Assembly: GCA_905236935.1 (NCBI GenBank)
Contig: CAJOQL010000050.1
Location: forward strand, 1 to 64,000
Source: an uncultured Bacilli bacterium
GTDB lineage: Bacteria > Bacillota_I > Bacilli_A > RF39 > UBA660
DNA: 64,000 nt
Reading direction: 5' to 3'
In this document: piece by piece, positions 28,102-38,149 of the stretch
How positions within the stretch are numbered: position 1 is the first letter of the stretch
Layout: each line of letters starts with the position of its first letter
Notes under the pieces: model-generated
Told to the model about the DNA's origin: nothing
Seen by the model: only the letters and a program-made list of their open reading frames with translations
Databases searched by the model: none
Translations under genes and position numbers: made by a program

Positions 28102-28577
28102 TAGTCACCATTTACTTTCGTCCAAGATATAATAGTTTTATCACTTTTCTTATATCCCATAATAGGAAAAGGACTATCCTCTACTTCAGTAGTTAAAGCA
28201 AAAGTATAATTTATATCATAAAAGTTTTTTTCATCTTCAGAAAACTTTTCTAGCACTTTAACAGCTATACTTTGAGCATCATCAACTTTGCTTTCTTTTA
28301 AATATACATTTAAATAAATAATTTTTCCCTTAATATTCATAGTAGCTTTATCAACTATTTCTTGTTCAGTTATAAAAGATAATATTTCATCTTTATGTGT
28401 TTTACTAATTTCAACACTTTCTATTCCATTTAGTCTATTACCATAAACATCTGTTTTTGTTTGATAAGCAAAAAACATTAAAAATGCTATAGCAATTAAT
28501 ATAATACATAGTAAACTTATAAACATTAATATACAATATATACGATTGTTATGATAAAATTCTTTTATTTTTTTCAT
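28101..28577 (-). CDS. Hypothetical single-span membrane protein
   Basis: 158 residues: a short basic N-terminus, one membrane segment (about residues 12-37) and an outer domain of about 110 residues with an IIYLNVYLKES and a FALTTEVED strand. No family is recognised. The start at 28577 is chosen because GAGGTGG lies 4 bases upstream and a consensus promoter sits just before; the upstream in-frame ATG at 28604 would place the start inside the promoter. It heads the operon with the sensor protein and YihY, so it may be an accessory to the sensor. Confidence 0.6.
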   Translation of the reverse strand: MKKIKEFYHNNRIYCILMFISLLCIILIAIAFLMFFAYQTKTDVYGNRLNGIESVEISKTHKDEILSFITEQEIVDKATMNIKGKIIYLNVYLKESKVDDAQSIAVKVLEKFSEDEKNFYDINYTFALTTEVEDSPFPIMGYKKSDKTIISWTKVNGD

Positions 28578-28595
28578 TTTCCACCTCGCAATAAT

Positions 28596-28624
28596 ATTAT
28601 ACAATACATAGAGTTTTAATTCAA
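28596..28624 (-). promoter_or_regulatory. Promoter of the sensor-YihY operon
   Basis: TTGAAT, a 17-base spacer and a perfect TATAAT lie on the minus strand, 19 bases before the ATG at 28577. The leader is very short. Confidence 0.75.
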
Positions 28625-28704
28625 TTAAAACGAAAAATCCAAAAATAAGTAAGAAATAAAGTATTTAATTATAAACGACAGAGATACTATACTATCAAGT
28701 TTTG

Positions 28705-28791
28705 TGTTGCAAAAAAATTCTATATGCTAAAATTTAATTAAGAAAGAGATGAACAGTTAAATCCTCATCACCTATCTAGGTGATGTTTTTT
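28705..28791 (+). ncRNA. Candidate antisense RNA converging on a small toxin-like gene
   Basis: On the plus strand TGTTGC (28705-28710), a 17-base spacer and an extended -10 TGCTAAAAT (28725-28733) predict a start near 28740. A strong terminator ends the transcript at about 28791. The resulting RNA of about 50 bases runs antisense to the 3' end of the 34-codon gene at 28776-28880. Its size and convergent position match the antitoxin RNA of Fst-type type I systems. This is inferred from layout, and no known family sequence was recognised. Confidence 0.45.
28766..28791 (+). terminator. Terminator overlapping the toxin-like gene's stop
   Basis: CATCACC (28766-28772) pairs with GGTGATG (28779-28785), loop TATCTA, followed by six T on the plus strand. 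The hairpin covers the stop codon of the small minus-strand gene. Confidence 0.75.
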
Positions 28792-28880
28792 GTTGCACAT
28801 TCTATAAGTTTTAGCACTATTCGTACTAATCTATATATAATAAGCAAAAGAATAATTATTTCAATATGTACTATGTTCAT
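28776..28880 (-). CDS. 34-residue hydrophobic peptide, type I toxin-like
   Basis: The ATG at 28880 follows AAAGGGG with a 6-base spacing, an excellent ribosome site. The peptide is MNIVHIEIIILLLIIYRLV followed by a basic, short tail ending CATKNIT. One membrane segment (residues 4-17) is followed by positive charges, the usual form of type I toxins such as Fst and TxpA. A consensus promoter lies about 90 bases upstream, and the leader contains a G-rich stretch that can pair (TTGCC with GGCAA) close to the ribosome site. A convergent RNA overlaps the 3' end. I do not recognise the exact family, and a non-toxic small membrane protein is possible. Confidence 0.55.
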   Translation of the reverse strand: MNIVHIEIIILLLIIYRLVRIVLKLIECATKNIT

Positions 28881-28969
28881 AAATATCCCCTTTCTAAACT
28901 TGCCACCCCCATTAGAGAGCCAGCTTATCCGAAAGGCAAAAATAATCTAATTCCTCATCTCAGTCTATC

Positions 28970-28997
28970 ATTATAATTTGGAGTCTATAAAAGTCAA
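28970..28997 (-). promoter_or_regulatory. Promoter of the toxin-like gene
   Basis: TTGACT, 16 bases, TATAAT on the minus strand is among the strongest promoters in the window. It gives a leader of about 85 bases before the 34-codon gene, which is long for such a short message and suggests leader-based control. Confidence 0.7.
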
Positions 28998-29000
28998 GTT

Positions 29001-29038
29001 AAAATTAAAAGCAATTCCTTTGTTTATCTAGGATTGCT
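29001..29038 (-). terminator. Terminator after ligA
   Basis: AGCAAT-CC (29010-29018, one bulged base) pairs with GGATTGCT (29031-29038), followed on the minus strand by TTTTAATTTT. The loop holds GTTTATC, as in the hairpin at 1226-1254. Confidence 0.65.
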
Positions 29039-29054
29039 TACAAATATCAATTAT

Positions 29055-31040
<1,986 letters not shown>

Positions 31041-31055
31041 TTAATATTATACTAA

Positions 31056-31096
31056 AAATAAAAAGATTTATAAAGAAATTACCTTACAAAATCTTT
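31056..31096 (-). terminator. Possible terminator between the ATPase gene and ligA
   Basis: AAAGATTT (31062-31069) is complementary to AAATCTTT (31089-31096), with a loop of 19 bases and a minus-strand tail TTATTTTT. A TATAAT box follows at once, so ligA may also have its own promoter. Confidence 0.4.
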
Positions 31097-31933
31097 TTCA
31101 TTATCTTTAAAAAAATTATAATAAATTCTAACATTTGGTAGTTCACACCATTTTTTAGTTTTAACAGGAACATCATCTAAATCATATATTAATGCATCTT
31201 TTAAATTAAGTAAAAATGGACTATGAGTTGACATTATAAATTGACAATTATAAAATCTAGCAGACTCTTCGATAAATTGTTTCAATTTCAATTGATTTTC
31301 AGCTGATAAGCTATTTTCTGGTTCATCTAAAATGTATATCCCATTTTCCTTGATATCTTGTTCCCAAAACATAAGGGCTGATTCGCCATTAGATTGCTCA
31401 ATAATATTGTTATTCATTAATCTACCTCTAATATATGAGGACATTGTTTTATGTTTAGCATCATATGAATCTTTAATAAGTTCATGGTCTATTATACCAA
31501 AGTTTTCAGTATTATATTTTCTTTCTACCCATTCTTTAGATAAAGTATTTTTTCTTCTATTAACATTTGCATTAATTGCTCTAATATCTAACAAATAATC
31601 AAATACATCATCACTTGAAATAAATTTTATTTCTTCTGGTTCTTCATAACTCATTTCATAATTGCACAGTTTAACATAATTGTTAAAAAAAGTTCCTTTT
31701 TCGATTATATTTTTTCTTTGGCAATTTAGTTTATTTCCAATAATATTTAAAAGAGTAGTTTTTCCTGATCCATTGCCTCCATAGAAAATTGTAATTGGTT
31801 CAAAATGAATATTTTCAAAATTTTTAGGTGTAAAAATATTTAATGGATAATAATTATTATAAATTCTTCTATCATCTAAACAGTAAGACTCTTCATCTTC
31901 ATTTAAGATTTTGAAACTTTTTAAATAAATCAT
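31079..31933 (-). CDS. AAA/ABC-type ATPase, RecF/OLD-like
   Basis: This 284-residue cytoplasmic protein has a Walker A YGGNGSGKTTLLNII near residue 55, a Walker B GIYILDEPENSLS near 215 and the following FIMSTHSPFLL switch region. The family of small single-domain ATPases is related to RecF and OLD heads without the coiled coil. Specific function is unknown; many are stress- or defence-related. It sits between pcrA and ligA, an unusual place for such a gene. The start at 31933 fits the GAGGTG ribosome site, and the gene begins 7 bases after the pcrA stop. Confidence 0.8.
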   Translation of the reverse strand: MIYLKSFKILNEDEESYCLDDRRIYNNYYPLNIFTPKNFENIHFEPITIFYGGNGSGKTTLLNIIGNKLNCQRKNIIEKGTFFNNYVKLCNYEMSYEEPEEIKFISSDDVFDYLLDIRAINANVNRRKNTLSKEWVERKYNTENFGIIDHELIKDSYDAKHKTMSSYIRGRLMNNNIIEQSNGESALMFWEQDIKENGIYILDEPENSLSAENQLKLKQFIEESARFYNCQFIMSTHSPFLLNLKDALIYDLDDVPVKTKKWCELPNVRIYYNFFKDNEKDFVR

Positions 31934-31940
31934 ACCCACC

Positions 31941-34019
31941 TCAAGATATTTTTTTAATACTTTTGTGATTTTTCATTAGTTTTTTTACACCAGTTTTAAA
32001 AGCTACTTCTATTAAAGAACCATCCACTTTAGTTACAGCACCTATACCATATTGTTCATGTTCAATAATGCTACCTTTAACAATATCATTATTATCATTA
32101 GTATAGACTTCTTTTTTATCAATAAATTTAACTTCCCTATCAGCTGTTTCATTCTTTTCAATTAATTTAGGATCTATTTCAGAAATAAATCTTGATGGCA
32201 TATTCATATTATCTTTACCATAAAGCATTCTTCTTTTAGCATTAGTTATATATAATCTATCTTTAGCACGAGTTATTCCAACATAACAGAGTCTTCTTTC
32301 TTCTTCTAAATTATCTTCCATTAACGACATATTATGTGGAAAGATTCCTTCTTCCATACCAACTAAAAATACTACTGGAAATTCTAAACCTTTAGCACTA
32401 TGTAACGTCATTAAAGTAACTGCATCTCCATCTTCAGTATGATTAGAAATATCAGATATAAGTGATACTTCTTCTAAAAAATCTCCTAAATTAACAGAAC
32501 CAGTTCTTTCCTCAAAAGAAGCCGTAATTGATTTAAATTCCATTAAAAATTCTAATCTTGCTTCATCTTCTAAAGACTTACTTGCCTCTAGTTCTCTTTT
32601 AATACCAGTTTTATCTAAAACTTCATCTATTAATTCAGTTAAAGATAAACTATCACTTTTTTTAATTAAATCTTCAATTAAAGTTTTAAATTCTAATTCC
32701 TTTTTATTTTCCAATGCATCAAACATTGAAATGCCCATACTTGCTGCCCTATCTTCAATATCTTTAATAGCTGCATCTCCAATACCTCTTTTAGGAACAT
32801 TAATAATTCTTCTTAAACTTATTTCATCATGAGGATTATATATTAACCTTAAATAACTAATTAAATCTTTAATTTCCTTACGATTATAGAAATAATAACT
32901 ACCAAATACTTTATAAGGCATCCCTTTAGACATAAATACTTCTTCAATAGCACGACTTTGACCATTAGTACGATAAAGAATCGCAAAATCTTTATAATCA
33001 TATCCTTTAGTAATTAAATCATTTATCTCGTCAATAACAAGCGCAATTTCATGTTTTTCATCATAACTACGTAAATACTTAATTTTTACTCCTTCACCTT
33101 TATCAGAATATAATCTTAAATCTTTACGTTCTTTATTATTTTTAATAACTTCATTAGCAGCTTCTAAAATTGTATTAGTACTACGATAATTATGTTCTAG
33201 TTTAATAACTTTACAATTTTTAAAATCATTTTCAAAATTAATAATATTTCGGTAATCTGCTTGCCTAAAAGCATAAATACTTTGATTCATATCTCCAACT
33301 ACAAAAATATTTTTATATTTATTAGCAAGCATAACAGATAACTTATACTGAACAGGATTAGTATCTTGATACTCATCAATTAAAATATACTTAAACTTAT
33401 CTTGATAATGTTCTAAAACCTCTGGATATTTTTCAAAAAGACGAACAGGTAAAAGCAATAAATCATCAAAATCAACAGAAGCACTTTCTAATAATTTCTT
33501 ATTATATTTTCGATAAACCTCTACCACTACTTTATCCATTGGTGTATTAAATAATTTATCTAATTCAATATCAGAAAGCATCTGATTCTTAATAAAACTA
33601 ATCCTATTACGAATATATGAAGGACTATACTGTTTAGGATCTAAATTCATATCTTTAAGAATTTTTTTAATTACTACATTAGTATCATCACTATCAATTA
33701 TTGTAAAATTAGATGGTAAATTTAAATAAGTCGAATTTTCTCTTATAATTCTAAGACCTAAAGAATGAAATGTACCAATAAAACTGCAAACATCCTTTAT
33801 AAGTAAATTAACCCTATCACGCATCTCTTTAGCTGCTTTATTTGTAAATGTTATAGCTAAAATATTATAATCAGGTATTCCTTGTTCTATTAAATAAGAA
33901 ATACGATTTGTTAAGACTTTAGTTTTACCAGAACCAGCACCTGCCATAACTAAAACAGGCCCATCTATTTGCTTAACAGCCTCTATTTGCTCTTTATTTA
34001 AATTTTCAAAAATATTCAT
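31941..34019 (-). CDS. pcrA: UvrD/PcrA-type ATP-dependent DNA helicase
   Basis: This superfamily 1 helicase of 692 residues has all main motifs: Q motif NKEQIEAVK, Walker A AGAGSGKTKVL, Ia ITFTNKAAKEM, II LIDEYQDTNP, III VVGDMNQSIYAFRQAD, IV HNYRS, V TLHSAKGLEFPVVF and VI RRLCYVGITRAKD. The C-terminal Tudor-like RNA polymerase interaction domain is present in short form (GSIIEHEQYGIGAVT). Roles are removal of proteins from DNA and repair. It heads the pcrA-ATPase-ligA run. Confidence 0.95.
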   Translation of the reverse strand: MNIFENLNKEQIEAVKQIDGPVLVMAGAGSGKTKVLTNRISYLIEQGIPDYNILAITFTNKAAKEMRDRVNLLIKDVCSFIGTFHSLGLRIIRENSTYLNLPSNFTIIDSDDTNVVIKKILKDMNLDPKQYSPSYIRNRISFIKNQMLSDIELDKLFNTPMDKVVVEVYRKYNKKLLESASVDFDDLLLLPVRLFEKYPEVLEHYQDKFKYILIDEYQDTNPVQYKLSVMLANKYKNIFVVGDMNQSIYAFRQADYRNIINFENDFKNCKVIKLEHNYRSTNTILEAANEVIKNNKERKDLRLYSDKGEGVKIKYLRSYDEKHEIALVIDEINDLITKGYDYKDFAILYRTNGQSRAIEEVFMSKGMPYKVFGSYYFYNRKEIKDLISYLRLIYNPHDEISLRRIINVPKRGIGDAAIKDIEDRAASMGISMFDALENKKELEFKTLIEDLIKKSDSLSLTELIDEVLDKTGIKRELEASKSLEDEARLEFLMEFKSITASFEERTGSVNLGDFLEEVSLISDISNHTEDGDAVTLMTLHSAKGLEFPVVFLVGMEEGIFPHNMSLMEDNLEEERRLCYVGITRAKDRLYITNAKRRMLYGKDNMNMPSRFISEIDPKLIEKNETADREVKFIDKKEVYTNDNNDIVKGSIIEHEQYGIGAVTKVDGSLIEVAFKTGVKKLMKNHKSIKKIS

Positions 34020-34135
34020 AATTACTGCCTACTTTCTATATGCATATTAATTATATCAAAAACAGAAAATTTATTAAAGCAAAAATCAAACGATTGTACT
34101 ATTTTTAAAAAATAAAAATTATCTTTAAGTCTAAA

Positions 34136-35107
34136 TTATAAATATTTATTTATATCTTTAATTTGTCCTAAAGCCTTAAGTTTATAAAGCATTTTATTAA
34201 AATTATGTGCTTCTTCTATAAAGACTTGTTCTTTAATATTATTTTTATTAATAAAAATATTAGTATACTTTGCATTACTTTGACTTATAATCTTAGCTTC
34301 TAATAATCTTTTTATAATATTCTTATAACTTACTTTATAAATACTACTAAAAATTTCAATTTCTTTAAAATCAATAGATGAACGACTACTTCCAAATTCA
34401 TTTATTAAAGATTGTTTAGGAATTAATAATGCCTCAGCAAACCTATCAGTAATCTCATCTTTATTAGAATTTGCAACAATTAACAATTCTCCTAAGAATT
34501 TAGCAATTATAAATCTTTGATCATAACCATTACATTCTTCAGGAACTATTATAATTGGAACATTATTAACATTTTCATAAAAACCTATAAAATGTTTAGT
34601 ATTAGCATCTTTTGGAATAGTCATTATTATCATCCCATTACTTTCAAGTAAATATATTAAATTTGCAATCGGAGCATCTATTGGAATTGTAAAAAATATT
34701 CTAAGTTTTGTTGCTAAACTTTCTCCTTCTTGAACAGTATTTAATATATGTACTCCAAATTTATTTTGCAATTTAATATCTGATAATTCTAAAAGATCAA
34801 AATAATCATCAATTTTTTTACGAATTATAGCTTTAATTTTATCTTCTATAATTAAAGGAGTTCTTAAAGTACATTTTAAATTAGTAAACTTAATTTCATT
34901 AGATTTACCACTATCTAATACCTCATCTAAAGTCGAATTATATACACTAGCTATTTCTTCTAATCTTTCCAAACTAGGAACTACCATATCTTTTTCATAT
35001 TTAAGTAACCCTGGAGCAGATATATTAAGTAGTTTTCCAGCTTGTGCTAAAGATAAATTATTCTTCATTCTTAATCTTTTTAAATTACCACCAATAGTTT
35101 TTTCCAT
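34136..35107 (-). CDS. XRE-family regulator with metal-site-less ImmA/IrrE-like domain
   Basis: Residues 5-65 are a clear XRE helix-turn-helix (LKRLRMKNNLSLAQAGKLL, then SAPGLLKYEKDMVVPS). Residues of about 170-290 resemble an ImmA/IrrE peptidase domain, with RFIIAKFLGELLIVA and the later RFAEALLIPKQ. The normal RFTLAHELGH active site has become AKFLGE, so both zinc-binding histidines and the catalytic Glu are missing. It is probably a regulator that keeps the fold for ligand or protein binding. The gene stands alone between terminated or spaced neighbours. Confidence 0.75.
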   Translation of the reverse strand: MEKTIGGNLKRLRMKNNLSLAQAGKLLNISAPGLLKYEKDMVVPSLERLEEIASVYNSTLDEVLDSGKSNEIKFTNLKCTLRTPLIIEDKIKAIIRKKIDDYFDLLELSDIKLQNKFGVHILNTVQEGESLATKLRIFFTIPIDAPIANLIYLLESNGMIIMTIPKDANTKHFIGFYENVNNVPIIIVPEECNGYDQRFIIAKFLGELLIVANSNKDEITDRFAEALLIPKQSLINEFGSSRSSIDFKEIEIFSSIYKVSYKNIIKRLLEAKIISQSNAKYTNIFINKNNIKEQVFIEEAHNFNKMLYKLKALGQIKDINKYL

Positions 35108-35166
35108 AGTATCACCTGTTAATATTTTTCTAATTAAATTCTATCATATTAACTAATTCAAGTAAA

Positions 35167-35195
35167 GAAAAAACAATTACGAAATAGAATTGTTT
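35167..35195 (-). terminator. Terminator after the YitT gene
   Basis: AAACAATT (35171-35178) pairs with AATTGTTT (35188-35195), followed on the minus strand by a T-run. Confidence 0.6.
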
Positions 35196-35200
35196 TATTA

Positions 35201-36052
35201 TTAATAATTATAATTATTATTAGCATTTATAGCTACATTTTTATTAATAGTTTCATAACCATCAATTATTGATATAAATGCATTTGAATCTATTAAAGCT
35301 ATACCCTCTTTTAATTTATAATAGTCTTTAGTATCTATAACTGACATTATTATTTTACTCTTATGATTTGTAAATCCACCTTTTACATTAAACTCTGTAA
35401 AATCATACTTTAAATCATTAATTAAATAATCTTTTATCTCTTTTTCTTTATTAGTAATTATAAAGAAAGTTTTATTAGAACTAATACCAATTTTAGCCTT
35501 AGTAGTCATATAAGTAATTATAGCAATAATTATTAAAGAATATACTGCCATTTCAAAATTAAATATAACAGCAGTTAAAATTACAATAGATAATTCAATA
35601 AAATAAGACAAATGCCTATTAGAAGATTTAGCAGTTTCATTAAAAATAGCTTGAATTGTTTCAAATCCTCCAACACTAGCACCTTCCTTATAAATAATAC
35701 TATAACCATACCCACAAATAATAGCGCCAGCCACTGCAATAATAATCGTTTCTAAATTGTCAAAATATATATACCTACTAATATTTTGTGTAGCAAAAAT
35801 AACAAGAGGTATAAATAAACTTGTTAAAAGATATGTTTCTGTTTTATCTTCCCCTAAAACAGGCAAAGCAATTAAAAGCAAAAATAAATTAGCAATTGCA
35901 ATAAAAATAGCTGGATCTAAATTATAAGTTTCTTTATATAACGATCCAAGTCCAATTAAACCACTTGGAATTAAATTATATGGAACAAAAAATACATTAA
36001 AAGAAATTCCAATAATTAGTGATCCTAATAAAATATTAAAATATCTTTTCAT
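35201..36052 (-). CDS. YitT-family membrane protein
   Basis: 283 residues: five hydrophobic segments in the first 190 residues and a soluble C-terminal domain (DUF2179-like, from about 200) containing KGGFTNHKSKIIMSV. The N-terminus (GSLIIGISFNVFFVPYNLIPSGLIGL) and GASVGGFETIQAIF are family marks. Function is unproven; some relatives affect sporulation or envelope properties. It follows prfB by 3 bases, so the two are probably co-transcribed. Confidence 0.9.
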   Translation of the reverse strand: MKRYFNILLGSLIIGISFNVFFVPYNLIPSGLIGLGSLYKETYNLDPAIFIAIANLFLLLIALPVLGEDKTETYLLTSLFIPLVIFATQNISRYIYFDNLETIIIAVAGAIICGYGYSIIYKEGASVGGFETIQAIFNETAKSSNRHLSYFIELSIVILTAVIFNFEMAVYSLIIIAIITYMTTKAKIGISSNKTFFIITNKEKEIKDYLINDLKYDFTEFNVKGGFTNHKSKIIMSVIDTKDYYKLKEGIALIDSNAFISIIDGYETINKNVAINANNNYNY

Positions 36053-36055
36053 AAT

Positions 36056-37148
36056 CTACCTCTTTATTCTTAAGTATTCTTTCATAAATTCCAAAATATC
36101 CCCATTTAATACTGCATCAGCATTTGAATTTTCATAATTAGTTCTTACATCTTTAACTAACTTATATGGTTCTAAAGTATAATTCCTTATTTGACTACCA
36201 AACTCTATATTAACATGACTTTTTAGTTTATCTATATCCTTTTCATTTGATTCAGATAATAGTCTTTCTAACTTACCAATTAAAACTTTCATAGCAGTTT
36301 CTTTATTCTTAATTTGGCTTCTTTCGTTTTGACAAGTTACTACTATTCCAGTTGGTATATGTGTAATTCTAACAGCTGAATCAGTAGTATTTACCCCTTG
36401 TCCACCTTTTCCAGAAGAGCGATATACATCTACCCTTATATCATCTGGCTTTACCTCAACCATAGTTGATTGTTCAATTTCCGGAATTACTGAAACAGCA
36501 GCAAAAGATGTATGACGTCTTGCATTAGAATCAAAAGGACTTATTCTAACCAATCTATGAACCCCTTGCTCTCCTTTAAAATAACCATAAGCATGTTCTC
36601 CAGATATTTTTAAAGTCACACTTTTAATTCCTGCTTCTTCTCCTTTTTGGTAATCAATCTCTTCATAAATAAAACCATTTTTATCGCAAAACATCTGATA
36701 CATTCTAAGAAGCATCGATGCCCAATCTTGTGCTTCAGTCCCACCTGCTCCTGGATGAATCTCTAAATAACAAGCATTATTATCATATTCTTCAGTAAAA
36801 AGACTTTCCACTTCCATACTTTTAATATTTTCAGTTAATTTATTTAAATTATTCTCCAATTCATTAACCTCTAAACTATCATCATTAGTAAGCAGATTTA
36901 AAAGTTCAATTGAAGAATTTACTTCATTTTCCAAATCATAAAATTTAGTTAAGATTTTTCTTAAAGATGTTAACTTAGCATTTAAATTATTAGCCCTTTG
37001 AACATCACTCCAAATTCCATCTTCATTTAATAAAGATTCTAAATCATTAGCTTCCACTCTTTTATTTTCTAAGTCAAAGTGACCTCCCAATTTTATCTAA
37101 ATTATATTTTAATTCTTCATACTTCTTTTTTAAATCATATGTGTCCAT
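36056..37148 (-). CDS. prfB: Peptide chain release factor 2 with programmed +1 frameshift
   Basis: RF2 reads the stop codons UAA and UGA. Translation starts at the ATG at 37148 (AGGATGG upstream) and runs 24 codons to CTT TGA C. A Shine-Dalgarno-like GGGAGG lies exactly three bases before the CTT, as in other prfB genes. A +1 slip over base 37076 continues into the long frame starting GAC at 37075. The joined protein has 363 residues, the normal RF2 length. It has the stop-recognition region and the GGQ motif (SSGKGGQGVNTTDSAVRI) that triggers hydrolysis. The slippage site autoregulates RF2 level and shows that TGA is a true stop in this organism. Confidence 0.95.
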
Positions 37149-37167
37149 AAAGCACCATCCTAAAAAA

Positions 37168-37196
37168 ATTATACAAAAAAAAAGATGCTAGTGCAA
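37168..37196 (-). promoter_or_regulatory. Promoter of prfB
   Basis: TTGCAC, a 17-base spacer and TATAAT lie on the minus strand, 20 bases before the prfB start. Confidence 0.65.
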
Positions 37197-37202
37197 CCTA
37201 TG

Positions 37203-38006
37203 TCATTGTAAATTCTCATTTACAAAATGTAATTTTTTAATAGTTTCATATCCAATATGACTATTTGCAATCTCAACAGATTCTTTAAAATAAGATATTT
37301 GTTCTTTAAAATGAGCATCTATTCCATAAACTACTTTAACATTATAGTTAGAAGCAATTTGCCAAAATTGAGGGCATGGATAAATTATATTTTTACGTTT
37401 ATGTTCATAATATAAACATGGCTGAGCCAAATTTATTTCTAAAGGAACATTATATTTTTCTGCTGATGCACAAATTAAATTAGCAACTTTAGTTTCAATC
37501 TTTCCAAAAATATTTCTATTTAACATATAAATATCTGGGTGTGCAATAATATCTGGAATACCCTTAGATAAAGCATCATCTATATATTTAGCATACAATA
37601 AAAGTTCACTATCCGTAAAATCAGCTTGTCTAAATATTCTTAATTTGCCATCACGATTGCAAATAAAATGTTGCCCTAATACTAGTTTATCAACATCTTT
37701 TTTTAATTCTAGCAAATTATTAACATCAAATGGCAAATATTCAACCTCAAAACCAGTTTCAATTTTAATTTTATTTCTATACTTATTCTTTAAAAACTTT
37801 ATACTTTCAAGATATTCATCTTTTTGAGAATAATCCATTCGCATATTATTTCTTAAATCAATTCTATTCTTTTCTGGAGAGTGGTCTGTAAAGCAAATTC
37901 TTTTAAAACCTTGTTTTATAAACTCTAAAACATAATCTTCATCAGTTAAATATGGATCTGCATGTCCACATCGATAAGTATGTGTATGATAATTAAAATC
38001 TTGCAT
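37203..38006 (-). CDS. PHP-domain phosphatase, HisJ/histidinol-phosphatase-like
   Basis: 267 residues with the PHP metal-binding motifs: YHTHTYRCGHAD at the start, FTDHSPE, GFEVEYL, QHFICN, IIAHPDIYM and the final GIDAH. These are the ligands for the three-metal site. Members hydrolyse histidinol phosphate or other small phosphates. No other histidine-synthesis gene is in the window, so the true substrate is uncertain. Start chosen by AGGAGG just upstream of the ATG. Confidence 0.85.
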   Translation of the reverse strand: MQDFNYHTHTYRCGHADPYLTDEDYVLEFIKQGFKRICFTDHSPEKNRIDLRNNMRMDYSQKDEYLESIKFLKNKYRNKIKIETGFEVEYLPFDVNNLLELKKDVDKLVLGQHFICNRDGKLRIFRQADFTDSELLLYAKYIDDALSKGIPDIIAHPDIYMLNRNIFGKIETKVANLICASAEKYNVPLEINLAQPCLYYEHKRKNIIYPCPQFWQIASNYNVKVVYGIDAHFKEQISYFKESVEIANSHIGYETIKKLHFVNENLQ

Positions 38007-38105
38007 TTTTCCTCCTATTTTTTTATTAAATCATATATAGTATATTAATAATATTATATAATTATTCTATCACAATTTAGTTAAATATTAGCGTTTTTAT
38101 TAAAA

Positions 38106-38134
38106 TTGATTTATTTATAAATAAGTGATAAATT
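38106..38134 (+). promoter_or_regulatory. Promoter of the activase gene
   Basis: TTGATT, a 17-base spacer and TAAATT lie 16 bases before the ATG at 38150, with AGGTGG as ribosome site. The divergent gene at 38006 must be served by the same 140-base AT-rich gap. Confidence 0.5.
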
Positions 38135-38149
38135 GTAATAGGTGGTTGT

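Noticed and set aside
36056..37090. prfB starting at the TTG at 37090
   Set aside because: The true start is the ATG at 37148 followed by the CTT TGA C frameshift site; the TTG has no separate ribosome site role.
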